Part shown: positions 33,384 to 41,605 of the stretch, piece after piece
Position numbering within the stretch: position 1 is the first letter of the stretch
How the letters are laid out: every line of letters starts with the position of its first letter
Assembly (NCBI GenBank): GCA_964219355.1
Contig: CAXPOZ010000002.1
Span: 62,001 to 126,000 of the forward strand
DNA: 64,000 nt
Reading direction: 5' to 3'
Source: Parvularcula sp964219355
GTDB taxonomy: Bacteria; Pseudomonadota; Alphaproteobacteria; Caulobacterales; Parvularculaceae
Notes under the pieces: generated by a model
The model's database searches: none
What the model was told of the DNA's origin: nothing
The model's input: only the letters and a program-made list of their open reading frames with translations
Program-made: the position numbers and the translations under genes

Positions 33384-35735
33384 ATGAACGATCTCGTTCC
33401 GGCATTCGGTATCGACGGATACAGCGAACGCCTCAGATGGGCCGTCGGGGCCATGCCCCGGGAAGTCGCCCTCGTCGAAGCCGCCGCGATTGGCGGGCTG
33501 GGGCTGGCCGCGTTTCTCCTTCTAATTCTTGCGCTTTTCCGCCGTTCGGCTGTCGCCGCTGTCAGTTTCAGCTTTGTCGCACTGGCCGCCCTTTTGGTCG
33601 CGCTGCTCTTTGGCCGGTTCGATTTTATCTCCAGCGGCACGCAGGTGCTGATCGTCTGCCTGTTCGCCTGCTCGGTCCTCCTGTTCCACACCGCGACAGT
33701 TCGGCTGGCGCGAGAGAACACGCTGATCGGGCTTGTGATGCTGCTGGCGATTTTCGCCATGCTGCTGGCGGGCGGGGCCAGTATGCTGCAATTTATTGAT
33801 GGCTGGCCGGTCGCGCGGATCGCCATCGGCGGCACAGCGGCGCTGACGATCCTGTTCCTGTTTTTCGAATTTCTGCGCGGGGATAAGGGCGCAATTGCCG
33901 TGGCGCCAGGACTTCTGCTGACGGTTGCGTCCCTGCCGGCCATGTCTTTCGCGGCAGAGCGAGTGACGGGCGCGGGCTGGCTTGTCGCCTCAACGCCGAT
34001 CTTCCTTTTGACCGGCGGGGTCTTGCTTGCCGCATTGGCTGCCCAGCTGACCGCGCACACAATCATGGCGCCAGTGCCCCGCAAGACGCGGGAGAAGGCG
34101 CCCAAGCGCGCAGCACCGCTCGCTCCTGCCGTGACGGTCGCCTCGGCCTCTGCCGCTGCTGCACATGATGGCCCGCTCTTACGTGAGCTTGAGGACGAGC
34201 CCGACGATATGGAGCGCCCGGTACGCCGCGTCTCCCCGACATTTGACGCCGAACCCGAGCCCCAGCGCGAGCAGCAGGCCCCGATCCGCCGCGTCCGGCC
34301 GCCAGAGCCAGAAATCGATGCGGAACCCGAGCAGGCGCCTCGCCATATGGCTGCGCCCGTTCCTGTGCCTGTGGCCCGCGACCAGAAGGATCATCAGGCC
34401 ACGCCGCGTGACCGCTTCGGTGAGCGTTCCGAGCCATATTCTGCCCAATGGGGGCATGATGTGCAGCCGGGCTATGCTGTGCGCGAGATCCCGATCGGCG
34501 ATGACGAATATGTCTGGGATATGATGGCCCAGCGCGAGGTGCGTATGGGGCGCGGCTTTGGGGAGATGCTCCGCATCCGCGGAGGCCAGTTGGCGACCCC
34601 CGATGTCATCCGTGACCTCATCGATGAACGCTCACTGCCTGATTTCGATGATGCAATCCTTGGCGGTTATGAGCCGCAGACCGGTCGTTTCGATATCCGG
34701 GTACAGACGATTGACGGCGCCACGATTCGCCTCGAAGGCCGTCGGCAGGTTGATCAGGACGGGCTCCTTGCCCGGCTGGAAATGCAGGCCGAAGCGCTCG
34801 CCGCTGCCGCCCCGCAACGGGCAGAGCCTGAGCCCGCGCCGCAGCGCCCGACCGGGCTTGCCGCTGTTGCCGCGCCGGCAGCACTTGCCAAAGATGACAG
34901 CCCGCTGACCGCAAAACCTGTCGCAGGCGCCAGCGCCGCGCTCGATGCCGGGCAGATCGGCCCCTGGTTCCAGCCCATTGTCCGGCTGAAAGACCGCAAG
35001 GTCGTCGGCTTCGAAGCACTCGCCCGCTGGGAGCTACCCGGCGGTGAGGTGCGCGATGCACAGGATTTCGTCGATGACCTGATCCGCGATGGGCGCGGCC
35101 CAGACCTTGCCCGGATCGTGATCAATCAGGCGGCGGAGGAACTTGCCAACTGGGTCAAGGCCGAACCCGGCCTCGGGCAATTCGTGTCGGTGAATATCTC
35201 AGCGACCGATTTGCCGAAGGAAGACGTGGCGGAGATCGTCAAGGCCGCCGTCCTGCGATTTGACCTGCCGCCCGGTGCGCTCGTCGTTGAGCTGACCGAA
35301 GGCAAGATCCAGGCAAGCCACAACAAGGCACTTGCCGCTGCCAAGGCGATCCGCAATGCCGGGGCCAGCCTTGCGGTCGATGATTTCGGGGTCGGCTATT
35401 CGACCCTCAGCCGCCTGTCCAAATTCCACTTCGATATCGTCAAGCTCGACAAGAGCCTGCTCGAAGACCTCACGACACGGAAGAAACAGCGCTCTGTCGT
35501 TCGCGCCATGCTGAATGCGGCGGAGAAGAGCAAGGCGCCGGTCGTGGCCGAAGGGATCGAGGATGAGGAAACCGCCGAAATGCTGATCGAGCTCGGCTGC
35601 GATTTCGGTCAGGGCTTCCTTTTCGGCGCGGCCCAGCGGATTGGTGGCGAGCCGGCGGATGCGACCTCAGGCGGGGGAAGGGCGGATACGGAGCGCAATC
35701 TGTCGCCGCGCAGCCGCCCGGATGATCTTCGCTAA
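33384..35735 (+). CDS. membrane EAL-domain protein, putative cyclic-di-GMP phosphodiesterase
   Basis: A 783-residue protein. Residues 30-220 carry about six or seven hydrophobic helices. A long Ala/Pro/Glu/Arg-rich linker follows (about 225-350), then a short folded region (about 360-470) with GRFDIRVQTIDGATIRLEGRRQ. The C-terminal EAL domain is at about 520-765. EAL motifs are present: FEALARW (about 542), VNISATDL, VVELTEGK, VDDFGVGYSTLSRL (about 665), VKLDKSLLED, AEGIEDEETAEML (about 722) and DFGQGFLFG. All usual metal and catalytic positions look intact, so phosphodiesterase activity is likely. TipF-like c-di-GMP receptors have a comparable layout. No GGDEF domain. Single gene. Confidence 0.87.
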   Translation: MNDLVPAFGIDGYSERLRWAVGAMPREVALVEAAAIGGLGLAAFLLLILALFRRSAVAAVSFSFVALAALLVALLFGRFDFISSGTQVLIVCLFACSVLLFHTATVRLARENTLIGLVMLLAIFAMLLAGGASMLQFIDGWPVARIAIGGTAALTILFLFFEFLRGDKGAIAVAPGLLLTVASLPAMSFAAERVTGAGWLVASTPIFLLTGGVLLAALAAQLTAHTIMAPVPRKTREKAPKRAAPLAPAVTVASASAAAAHDGPLLRELEDEPDDMERPVRRVSPTFDAEPEPQREQQAPIRRVRPPEPEIDAEPEQAPRHMAAPVPVPVARDQKDHQATPRDRFGERSEPYSAQWGHDVQPGYAVREIPIGDDEYVWDMMAQREVRMGRGFGEMLRIRGGQLATPDVIRDLIDERSLPDFDDAILGGYEPQTGRFDIRVQTIDGATIRLEGRRQVDQDGLLARLEMQAEALAAAAPQRAEPEPAPQRPTGLAAVAAPAALAKDDSPLTAKPVAGASAALDAGQIGPWFQPIVRLKDRKVVGFEALARWELPGGEVRDAQDFVDDLIRDGRGPDLARIVINQAAEELANWVKAEPGLGQFVSVNISATDLPKEDVAEIVKAAVLRFDLPPGALVVELTEGKIQASHNKALAAAKAIRNAGASLAVDDFGVGYSTLSRLSKFHFDIVKLDKSLLEDLTTRKKQRSVVRAMLNAAEKSKAPVVAEGIEDEETAEMLIELGCDFGQGFLFGAAQRIGGEPADATSGGGRADTERNLSPRSRPDDLR

Positions 35736-35747
35736 AAAAGGTAGTGC

Positions 35748-36362
35748 CTAGTTCAGAGGGCTGAGCTGTGAGGGATCGCTCGTATTAAGGGCCGACAGGC
35801 TAACGGGTTCGACCCCCAGCGATTTAAAGGCCGCTTCCCACATCAGGGCAGGCTCGGTGCGGAAGACGAACTCTGCTGTTGCTTCCATGTCGAGCCACAG
35901 ATTGCGGCGCAGCTCTTCATCGAGTTGCCCTGCCGACCAGCCAGAGTGCCCCGCAATCAGGCGCGAAGTCTGGGGGCGAAGCTGGTCACCATAAAGCCGC
36001 TCCAGCGCATCGCGCGTCGCGGTCAGCGCCATGCCGTTCCCAGCCGGAATCGTCTCTTCACTCTGATATTCCGTACTGTGCAGAACAATGCCCTTTTGTG
36101 GATCGCAGGGGCCGCCGAAAAAGACCGGCGCTGACTCGGCGGTAAGGGAGGGGCTCAGCCGCACTTCCTTGACCGCATCGGCAGCCATCAGGCCGGCAAT
36201 CGGTTTGTTGATGATGACGCCAAAGGCATGTTCCGTATCGTGACGGGCGATCAGGACGACGGATTTCTCAAATGGCCCGTCATCAAGGCTCGGCACGGAA
36301 ATGAGCAGGCGGCCCGACAGGCCAGGCCCCTTGCTCGAATAGTGGTCATCAACGCTGTCCAT
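35748..36362 (-). CDS. YqgE/AlgH family protein (UPF0301)
   Basis: A 204-residue protein from ATG 36362, or 217 from GTG 36401. It matches UPF0301: LSGRLLISVPSLDDGPFEKSVVLIARHDTEHAFGVIINKP, FFGGPCDPQKGIVLHS, and LIAGHSGWSAGQLDEELRRNLWL. In Pseudomonas the family is linked to alginate control; a general function is unknown. GGGAGGG lies 13-16 nt before ATG 36362, rather far, so the start is not settled. It is convergent with the EAL gene and divergent from the peroxiredoxin gene. Confidence 0.9.
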   Translation of the reverse strand: MDSVDDHYSSKGPGLSGRLLISVPSLDDGPFEKSVVLIARHDTEHAFGVIINKPIAGLMAADAVKEVRLSPSLTAESAPVFFGGPCDPQKGIVLHSTEYQSEETIPAGNGMALTATRDALERLYGDQLRPQTSRLIAGHSGWSAGQLDEELRRNLWLDMEATAEFVFRTEPALMWEAAFKSLGVEPVSLSALNTSDPSQLSPLN

Positions 36363-36507
36363 GGTTTCAAAGTTAATCCCTCCCTGATCTGGCGCAAGCA
36401 CAGAGTGGTCACAAAGGAGGGAGAACTGCGCCTAAGGGGCTCGCGGCGGCTCAAAAATGCGCTAGGCGGCAGGCAACTAGGAAACACCCACGAGAGAAGG
36501 ACTTCCC

Positions 36508-36987
36508 ATGGTAACGACAGGCGACCAGCTCCCCGAAACCGACCTCACAAAAGCCACTGCTGACGGTCCCCAGCCGATCAAATCCGCCGATTATTTCGCA
36601 GGGAAAAAGACTGTCCTTTTCGCCGTGCCGGGGGCCTTCACCCCGACCTGTTCGGCGCGGCACCTGCCCGGCTTTGTGGAAAAAGCAGGCGAGCTGAAAG
36701 CCAAGGGCATCGATCAGATCGCCTGCATCTCGGTGAATGACGCTTTTGTCATGGGCGCCTGGGGCGAAAGCGCCGGGGCCGGTGATGAAGTCGACATGCT
36801 GGCGGACGGCAATGCGACCTTCGCACAAGCCGTTGATCTCTCCATGGACGCCAGCGGCTTTGGCATGGGCACACGGTCCCAGCGCTATGCGATGATCGTT
36901 GAGGACAACAAGGTCACCGACCTGTTTGTCGAGGAACCGGGCGCCTTTGAGGTCTCAAGCGCCGAATATGTCCTCAGCAAGCTTTAA
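36508..36987 (+). CDS. peroxiredoxin, Prx5 family
   Basis: A 159-residue thiol peroxidase. The peroxidatic Cys is in VPGAFTPTCSARHLPGF (about residue 49), the PxxxTxxC motif of Prx5/AhpE-type proteins. ISVNDAFVMGAWGE and DASGFGMGTRSQRYAMIVED are Prx5 hallmarks. No second Cys is visible in the resolving position, so it is probably a 1-Cys enzyme reduced by glutathione/glutaredoxin. GAAGGAC precedes the ATG. The 3' end folds into a stem-loop over the stop codon (36979-37002), followed by the competing hairpins at 37038-37088. Confidence 0.94.
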   Translation: MVTTGDQLPETDLTKATADGPQPIKSADYFAGKKTVLFAVPGAFTPTCSARHLPGFVEKAGELKAKGIDQIACISVNDAFVMGAWGESAGAGDEVDMLADGNATFAQAVDLSMDASGFGMGTRSQRYAMIVEDNKVTDLFVEEPGAFEVSSAEYVLSKL

Positions 36988-37002
36988 GCGCTGCTTAAGC
37001 TT
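36979..37002 (+). terminator. stem-loop across the peroxiredoxin stop codon
   Basis: AAGC-(T)-TTAAGC, loop GCT, GCTTAA-GCTT: a 10-bp stem with one bulged base that includes the TAA stop. There is no T-run (ACTTACCC follows), so Rho-independent termination is doubtful; 3'-end protection or partial termination is possible. Confidence 0.35.
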
Positions 37003-37037
37003 ACTTACCCGGCGTCAACTTTGCCAAAATTATGGGT

Positions 37038-37088
37038 GTTCATGAGGCGGCGAATGTGATGTCATCGCCTCATGAACGCGATGACATC
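37038..37088 (+). promoter_or_regulatory. two mutually exclusive perfect hairpins over a start codon
   Basis: Stem A pairs 37038-37049 (GTTCATGAGGCG) with 37066-37077, 12 perfect bp and a 16-nt loop. Stem B pairs 37058-37068 (GATGTCATCGC) with 37078-37088, 11 perfect bp and a 9-nt loop. Stem A's right arm overlaps stem B's left arm and loop, so only one can form. The ATG at 37072 is paired in stem A and lies in the open loop of stem B. This is the geometry of an RNA switch; the ligand or trigger is unknown. Confidence 0.5.
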
Positions 37089-37305
37089 TGCTTCGCCCCG
37101 GGCCGTGACCCGGAAAACGCCCGTAACCGCTTGGGCCAGTGTGCAGGCTATGCTTGCGCTGACCGCGCTGATGCTGGGGGTCGCTCTAGCTGGAGTGGCG
37201 CTGATCGTCGCCTCTGTGGCGGTGCCGCTTGGGCTCATGATGCAGTTTTTCGCCGGTGATGCCGCGCCGAAAACCCGCCGCGGCTGGCAAGCCGTTACCG
37301 CCTAA
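37072..37305 (+). CDS. hypothetical small membrane protein, 77 residues
   Basis: The N-terminus is basic (SASPRAVTRKTP). It is followed by one or two hydrophobic stretches (MLALTALMLGVALAGVALIVASVAVPLGLMMQFF, about residues 27-60, split by small residues) and a basic tail. No family recognised. The start at 37072 lies inside the competing hairpins; ATG 37081 is an alternative. No clear ribosome site is visible, which fits structure-dependent translation or argues against the ORF. It is 9 bp from the convergent DUF4170 gene and 85 bp downstream of the peroxiredoxin. Confidence 0.5.
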   Translation: MNAMTSASPRAVTRKTPVTAWASVQAMLALTALMLGVALAGVALIVASVAVPLGLMMQFFAGDAAPKTRRGWQAVTA

Positions 37306-37314
37306 GTTTATTCC

Positions 37315-37557
37315 TTAGCCAAGAATACCGTCGCCATCTGGGTCGAGCATCTTGTGAAGATGCACGATGAAATAGCGCGTATGGGCGCTGTCGACGGTCT
37401 GTTGCGCTTTTGAGCGCCAAGCCAGTTCCGCACTCTTATAGTCGGGGAAAATGCCGACAATATCGATTTTGCTCAGGTCACGGAAGGTTGCGGCTGCCGG
37501 GTCGGTCAACTCACCGCCGAAGACAAGGTGCAAAAGCTGCTTTTTCTGTTCAGTCAT
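37315..37557 (-). CDS. DUF4170 family protein
   Basis: An 80-residue protein starting KKQLLHLVFGGELTDP, then FRDLSKIDIVGIFPDYKSAELAWRSKAQQTVDSAHTRYFIVHLHKML. This is the DUF4170 pattern, a small alphaproteobacterial protein whose gene commonly follows cysQ-type phosphatase and pmbA genes, as here. Its function is unknown; an accessory role to the phosphatase is inferred only from the conserved order. It lies 17 bp after the cysQ stop on the same strand. Confidence 0.85.
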   Translation of the reverse strand: MTEQKKQLLHLVFGGELTDPAAATFRDLSKIDIVGIFPDYKSAELAWRSKAQQTVDSAHTRYFIVHLHKMLDPDGDGILG

Positions 37558-37574
37558 GATCTCGCTTTCAAGGC

Positions 37575-38420
37575 TCAGCGCCGGCCGCCTTTGACCCCCC
37601 GCAGATCGGCCGGCAAATGGGATAGTCGTTCAAGCACAGCCGGATAAAGGCCCGGCGCGGTGCAGACAAGGGCCCGCTGGCAGGGATCGGGCTGATTGAA
37701 GACGTAGCCGCTGCCTAAGTGATCGGAGACATGGGCGCCGGCCTCAGTCGCGATCAGCGTCCCGGCGGCGACATCCCAGTCGGATTTCCTGACCAGCGCG
37801 ATGGCGCCGTCATATTGTCCTTTGGCGACCAGCGCGAAGCGGTACTGCGTTGAACAACGATAGCCGAGCCGCATTTTCGGCCACGGGATGGGCCAACTTG
37901 GGTGCTCGAACATATGGCCGGGCCCCAGCATTTTTGCGCCATCAAGATCAGCTGCCGGGCTGACCCGAAGGGGCCTGCCGCTGCACCTTGCGCCGCCGCC
38001 CAGTGTCGCCTCGAAGAACTCCTCCGTCACCGGATTGAAAATCGCGCTGGAGATGGCAACGCCATTCTCGACCAGCGCGGCGCAAACAGTGAATTCGGGG
38101 CTCGCTTCGATAAAGGCGCGGGTGCCGTCAATCGGATCGATGATAAATACCCGCTCGGCATGAAGCCGCCGGGCATCATCGACGCATTCTTCTGACAACC
38201 AGCCATAGCCGGGCCGTGCGCTTAAGAGACGGTCCTTGAGGATGGCATTCGATTCAAGATCAGCCTCGGTAACGGGGGATTTGTCGTTCTTGGTCCAGCG
38301 GCGGACCGGCCGCCCGCGATAGCGGGAGAGCACACGGGCGCCGGCCTCACGCACGGCATCGCAAAGCAGCTGATGGTCATCACTGAGAGATGGCGCCTGA
38401 GGCGCATCAGTTGCCGGCAA
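37575..38420 (-). CDS. inositol monophosphatase-family 3'(2'),5'-bisphosphate nucleotidase (CysQ-like, copy 2)
   Basis: A 281-residue phosphatase with the superfamily motifs: TKNDKSPVTEADLESN, LSEECVDD, FIIDPIDGTRAFIEASPEFTVCAALVENG and KSDWDVAAGTLIATEAGAH. It is only loosely similar to copy 1 at 14681, so it may prefer another substrate (inositol phosphate, PAP or NADP). The start appears to be TTG 38420, which has GGGGAG 9 nt upstream and overlaps the pmbA stop by 14 nt; no in-frame ATG is nearby. Gene order pmbA-cysQ-DUF4170 is typical of alphaproteobacteria. Confidence 0.88.
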   Translation of the reverse strand: MPATDAPQAPSLSDDHQLLCDAVREAGARVLSRYRGRPVRRWTKNDKSPVTEADLESNAILKDRLLSARPGYGWLSEECVDDARRLHAERVFIIDPIDGTRAFIEASPEFTVCAALVENGVAISSAIFNPVTEEFFEATLGGGARCSGRPLRVSPAADLDGAKMLGPGHMFEHPSWPIPWPKMRLGYRCSTQYRFALVAKGQYDGAIALVRKSDWDVAAGTLIATEAGAHVSDHLGSGYVFNQPDPCQRALVCTAPGLYPAVLERLSHLPADLRGVKGGRR

Positions 38421-39747
38421 TCGTCATCTCCCCGACCCGCAAGGAGGGGGCGTTGGAACTGCCGCGGCGCTCAAAATCATTAGCGCGGGTGAGATTGCCC
38501 CACATGTCGAGCAGGTTCCCGGCAATGGTGATCTCCGAGACCGGCTTGCCGACTTCGCCATTCTCGATCCAGAAGCCCGAGCAGCCGACCGAATAGTCGC
38601 CAGTATTCGAATTGATCTGGGGACCGAACATGTCGGTGACGAGGAGGCCCTTGCCGGTGTCGCGGTAGAGTTCTTCGGGACTCATCTCGCCCGGACCGAG
38701 ATCGAAATTGGTCGTGCCGGAGCCGGGAGGGCCCCCGGTGCCGCGCCGCGCGCGGGCATTCGACTGAAGGCCGAGCTGGCGAGCTTGGGCAAGGTTGAGG
38801 ATCCAGGTCGTCAGAACCCCATCTTCAATCACATTGATGGCCTGCGGCTTCAGCCCCTCACCATCAAACAGTCGCGAGCCAAAGCCGCGCGGAATATAAG
38901 GATCATCCGTGATCGTGACATCGGCGGGGAAGAGCTGCTCACCCATTTTGGTTTTGAGGAACGAAGTGCCGCGCGCAATCGCGGCGCCATTGATCGCGCC
39001 TGAAAGGGGCCCGAGCAGGCTTGAAGCAAGGCGGCGGTCGAAAATGACCGGGGCCTTCTGGCTCGAGAGTTTCTCAGGGTTCAACCGCTGCACTGCGCGC
39101 TGCCCGGCCGTGCGGCCGATATCCTCTGGCGAGCGCAGATCACTGAGATGCGTTGCGCCATGATAGTCGTAATCGCGCTCCATGCCGGTGCCGGTCCCGG
39201 CAAGGACAGAGACGGAAGTGGAGTGCCGCCCGCCGGCGGTCGTGTCTGCAAAACCGGTCGACGTCGCAAACCAGGTCTGGCCATGCCCGAAGCTCGCCCC
39301 TGCGCCGGAGGAGTTGGTGACGCCCTCGATCGCGCGCGCGGCGTCCTCGCAGGCCAGCGCGCGGGATTTCAAATCCTCGGCGCTCGGCTCGATCCCGTCA
39401 TAAAGCTCAAGCTCAGGATAGGGTCCGCTTGCGAGATCGCTTGCGTCAGCAAGTCCGCAATAGGGGTCTTCGGGGGCTTCCTTGGCCATCGCAACCGCCC
39501 GTTCGGCAAGGTCGGTCAGGGCGGAGGAGGAAAAATCATTGGTCGAGACGCACGCCTGCCGCTTCCCGATCAGGACGCGAAGTCCCAGATCCCGCGATTC
39601 GGCGCGGTCGATATCCTCGACCTCGCCCAGCCGGACGGAAACCGACTGGCTGGCGCTGCGATAAACGAGGGCATCGGCGGCATCTGCGCCGGCCTCACGG
39701 GCGCGGCCCAGAACCACCGCGAGAAGGTCTTCATAATTGTCAGTCAT
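38407..39747 (-). CDS. pmbA: TldD/PmbA family protein, TldE subunit
   Basis: A 446-residue protein, one half of the TldD/TldE protease complex that degrades unfolded peptides and matures some modified peptides. Motifs are SVSVRLGEVEDIDRAESRDLGLRVLIGKRQACVSTNDFS in the N-domain and VIFDRRLASSLLGPLSGAINGAAIARGTSFLK, GEGLKPQAINVIEDGVLTTW and NSNTGDYSVGCSGFWIENGE in the C-domain. The HExxxH of the catalytic TldD subunit is absent, as expected for TldE. ATG 39747 is chosen because the longer frame runs back into the gcv leader. The tldD partner is not in this window. Confidence 0.94.
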   Translation of the reverse strand: MTDNYEDLLAVVLGRAREAGADAADALVYRSASQSVSVRLGEVEDIDRAESRDLGLRVLIGKRQACVSTNDFSSSALTDLAERAVAMAKEAPEDPYCGLADASDLASGPYPELELYDGIEPSAEDLKSRALACEDAARAIEGVTNSSGAGASFGHGQTWFATSTGFADTTAGGRHSTSVSVLAGTGTGMERDYDYHGATHLSDLRSPEDIGRTAGQRAVQRLNPEKLSSQKAPVIFDRRLASSLLGPLSGAINGAAIARGTSFLKTKMGEQLFPADVTITDDPYIPRGFGSRLFDGEGLKPQAINVIEDGVLTTWILNLAQARQLGLQSNARARRGTGGPPGSGTTNFDLGPGEMSPEELYRDTGKGLLVTDMFGPQINSNTGDYSVGCSGFWIENGEVGKPVSEITIAGNLLDMWGNLTRANDFERRGSSNAPSLRVGEMTIAGN

Positions 39748-39773
39748 TGGAAGGGCATTAGGCCCATCGCCGA

Positions 39774-39801
39774 TTGACTGGCAAGCGTTGCGCTCTAATG
39801 T
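39774..39801 (+). promoter_or_regulatory. possible promoter of the gcv operon
   Basis: TTGACT at 39774-39779 and TAATGT at 39796-39801 with a 16-bp spacer lie just upstream of the riboswitch, in the 88-bp gap after the divergent pmbA start. The -10 element is weak (TCTAAT overlaps it with a better match but poorer spacing), so this is tentative. Confidence 0.35.
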
Positions 39802-39834
39802 GCCGCTCTCTGCTGCAGCTGCGGCAGGTGTCTC

Positions 39835-40025
39835 CTCCGCGGGAGACGCTGATCGGGCCATCCCGGTCAGGGCCGAAGGCGCAACCCCCTCGGAAACGCT
39901 CAGGCAAAAGGACCGCGGATGGGAGTTAAAGGCTGGAAAAGGGCGTAATGCCCTACCGACGGAGCAAGCGCTGGGATCCCGGATGACGGGAATCGCGTCA
40001 ATCTCTCAGGTCCCACGACAGCCGG
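39835..40025 (+). ncRNA. tandem glycine riboswitch
   Basis: Two consecutive glycine aptamers precede gcvT. Aptamer 1 (about 39835-39919) has GGGAGACGC, GGCCGAAGGCGCAA and GCTCAGGCAAAAGGACCGCGG-type core parts. Aptamer 2 (about 39931-40025) has a GGCTGG...CAGCC closing stem, ACCGACGGAGCAAGCGCTGG and TCTCTCAGGTCCCACGAC. These are the conserved glycine-aptamer blocks (CCGA-GGAGCAA, CTCAGGCAAAAGGAC). A short GCGCC-N5-GGCGC hairpin at about 40031-40047 lies before the ribosome site and may be the expression platform. Glycine binding should turn on the gcv genes. Confidence 0.93.
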
Positions 40026-40066
40026 GGGACGCGCCAATCAGGGCGCGGCAAGATTGCAAGGTGGGT

Positions 40067-41221
40067 ATGGCCGAACTGAAACAGCTTCCCTTAGGGGATT
40101 TCCATCGTGAACTTGGTGCCAAGATGGTGCCGTTTGCCGGGTATGAAATGCCCGTCCAGTACGCGCTCGGTGTCAAGGGCGAGCATTTGCACACACGTGA
40201 CAGCGCGGGGCTCTTTGATGTGAGCCACATGGGTCAGGCCTATATCGAGGTGGATGGCCTCGGCACGGCGGACGCGCACGAGCGGGTCGCAGCCGCGATT
40301 GAACGGGTCGTCCCCGGCGAGATCAGAAAGCTTGGCAAGGGCCGCATCCGTTACACGGTACTTCTCAACGAAGATGGTGGCATTCTCGATGATCTGATGA
40401 TCACGCGGCTGCCGTCCGATGAGGATGCGGGCCGTCTTTTCGTCGTCGTCAATGCGGCAGTGAAGGAACAGGATTTTGCCTATCTTCGCGAGCATCTGGG
40501 TGTCGATGCCAAGCTGCGCGTCCTTCATGACCGCGCGCTGATCGCGATCCAGGGGCCGATGGCCCGCGCCGTCATGACCGCCTTTATTCCTGAGGCGGAC
40601 GATATGCCCTTCATGTCGATGATGGATGCTGAATTTGAGGGCCTGCCGATCATGCTGTCGCGCTGCGGCTATACCGGTGAGGATGGCTATGAGCTGTCGG
40701 TCCCGGCAGAGGAGGCCGAATTCGTGGCCCGCCGTCTGGTTGAGCGCCCTGTGGTCGAGCCCATCGGGCTCGGCGCGCGCGACTCTCTTCGGCTCGAAGC
40801 GGGGCTTTGCCTTTACGGCCATGACATGACCCCGGCGGAGAGCCCGGTCGAGGCTTCACTCGAATTTGCCATCGGCAAGCGCCGCCGCGAGGAGGGCGAT
40901 TTTGCCGGTGCCCACCGGGTGCTCAAAGAGCTTGAAGACGGTCCCTCGAAAGTCCGGGTCGGGATCAAACCGCTTGGCCGGGCGCCTGCCCGCGAAGGTG
41001 TTGAGATCCAGTCAGAAAATGGCAACGTCATCGGCACCGTGACTTCCGGCGGCTTCGGGCCGACTTATGATGGCCCCATCGCAATGGGGTATGTGACGCC
41101 CGATCACGCCATGCCGGGCACCAAAGTGAACCTCATCATTCGCGGTAAGGCCATGGAGGCCGAAATCGTGACCCTGCCCTTTGTCGAACAGCGCTATTAC
41201 CGCGCCCCCAAGAAAGCCTGA
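40067..41221 (+). CDS. gcvT: glycine cleavage system T protein (aminomethyltransferase)
   Basis: Transfers the methylene group from aminomethylated H protein to tetrahydrofolate. The start ATG 40067 (MAELKQLPLGDFHRELGAKM) follows AAGGTGGGT. The frame happens to stay open upstream through the riboswitch, but that part is RNA, not protein. Motifs are MVPFAGYEMPVQY, HTRDSAGLFDVSHMGQ, MARAVMTAF, SRCGYTGEDGYELSVP and LGARDSLRLEAGLCLYGHDM, followed by the C-terminal GcvT_C domain (GTVTSGGFGPTYDGPIAMGY). The 384-residue length is normal. It is the first gene of the gcvT-H-x-y-PA-PB operon. Confidence 0.97.
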   Translation: MAELKQLPLGDFHRELGAKMVPFAGYEMPVQYALGVKGEHLHTRDSAGLFDVSHMGQAYIEVDGLGTADAHERVAAAIERVVPGEIRKLGKGRIRYTVLLNEDGGILDDLMITRLPSDEDAGRLFVVVNAAVKEQDFAYLREHLGVDAKLRVLHDRALIAIQGPMARAVMTAFIPEADDMPFMSMMDAEFEGLPIMLSRCGYTGEDGYELSVPAEEAEFVARRLVERPVVEPIGLGARDSLRLEAGLCLYGHDMTPAESPVEASLEFAIGKRRREEGDFAGAHRVLKELEDGPSKVRVGIKPLGRAPAREGVEIQSENGNVIGTVTSGGFGPTYDGPIAMGYVTPDHAMPGTKVNLIIRGKAMEAEIVTLPFVEQRYYRAPKKA

Positions 41222-41233
41222 GGAGAAGTCCGC

Positions 41234-41605
41234 ATGACGACGAAATATACCAAGGATCACGAATGGGTCCGTATGGAAGGCGACGTTGCCGTGGTCGGGA
41301 TTACGCCGCACGCGGCCGAACAGCTTGGCGACGTCGTGTTCGTTGAGCTGCCCGATGTCGGCAAGAGCTTCTCTGCCCATGACGATATGGCGGTTGTTGA
41401 AAGCGTGAAGGCCGCCTCTGACGTCTACGCGCCGATCTCCGGCGAGATTGCCGAGACCAATGGTGACATCGTTGATGCGCCGGAGAAAGTGAATGAGGAT
41501 GCCGGCGGCGCGGCATGGTTCGTCAAGATCAAGCCGTCCGACATGGCCGAGATCGACGCCCTGATGGATGAAGCGGCGTATAAGGACTTCTGCGCCAATG
41601 GCTGA
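41234..41605 (+). CDS. gcvH: glycine cleavage system H protein
   Basis: A 123-residue lipoyl carrier. The lipoylation site is the Lys in VVESVKAASDVYAP near residue 61. Family blocks are YTKDHEWVRMEGDVAVVGIT at the start and GDVVFVELPDVGKSF. It shuttles the aminomethyl group between GcvP and GcvT. GAGGAG stands ahead of the ATG, 12 bp after gcvT. Its last 8 nt overlap the start of a glycine-rich ORF (ATGGCTGA). Confidence 0.97.
   Translation: MTTKYTKDHEWVRMEGDVAVVGITPHAAEQLGDVVFVELPDVGKSFSAHDDMAVVESVKAASDVYAPISGEIAETNGDIVDAPEKVNEDAGGAAWFVKIKPSDMAEIDALMDEAAYKDFCANG

Noticed and set aside
39737..40066. N-terminal extension of GcvT by about 110 residues
   Set aside because: The stretch coincides with two glycine riboswitch aptamers, has low-quality amino-acid sequence, and the good ribosome site and family N-terminus are at 40067.
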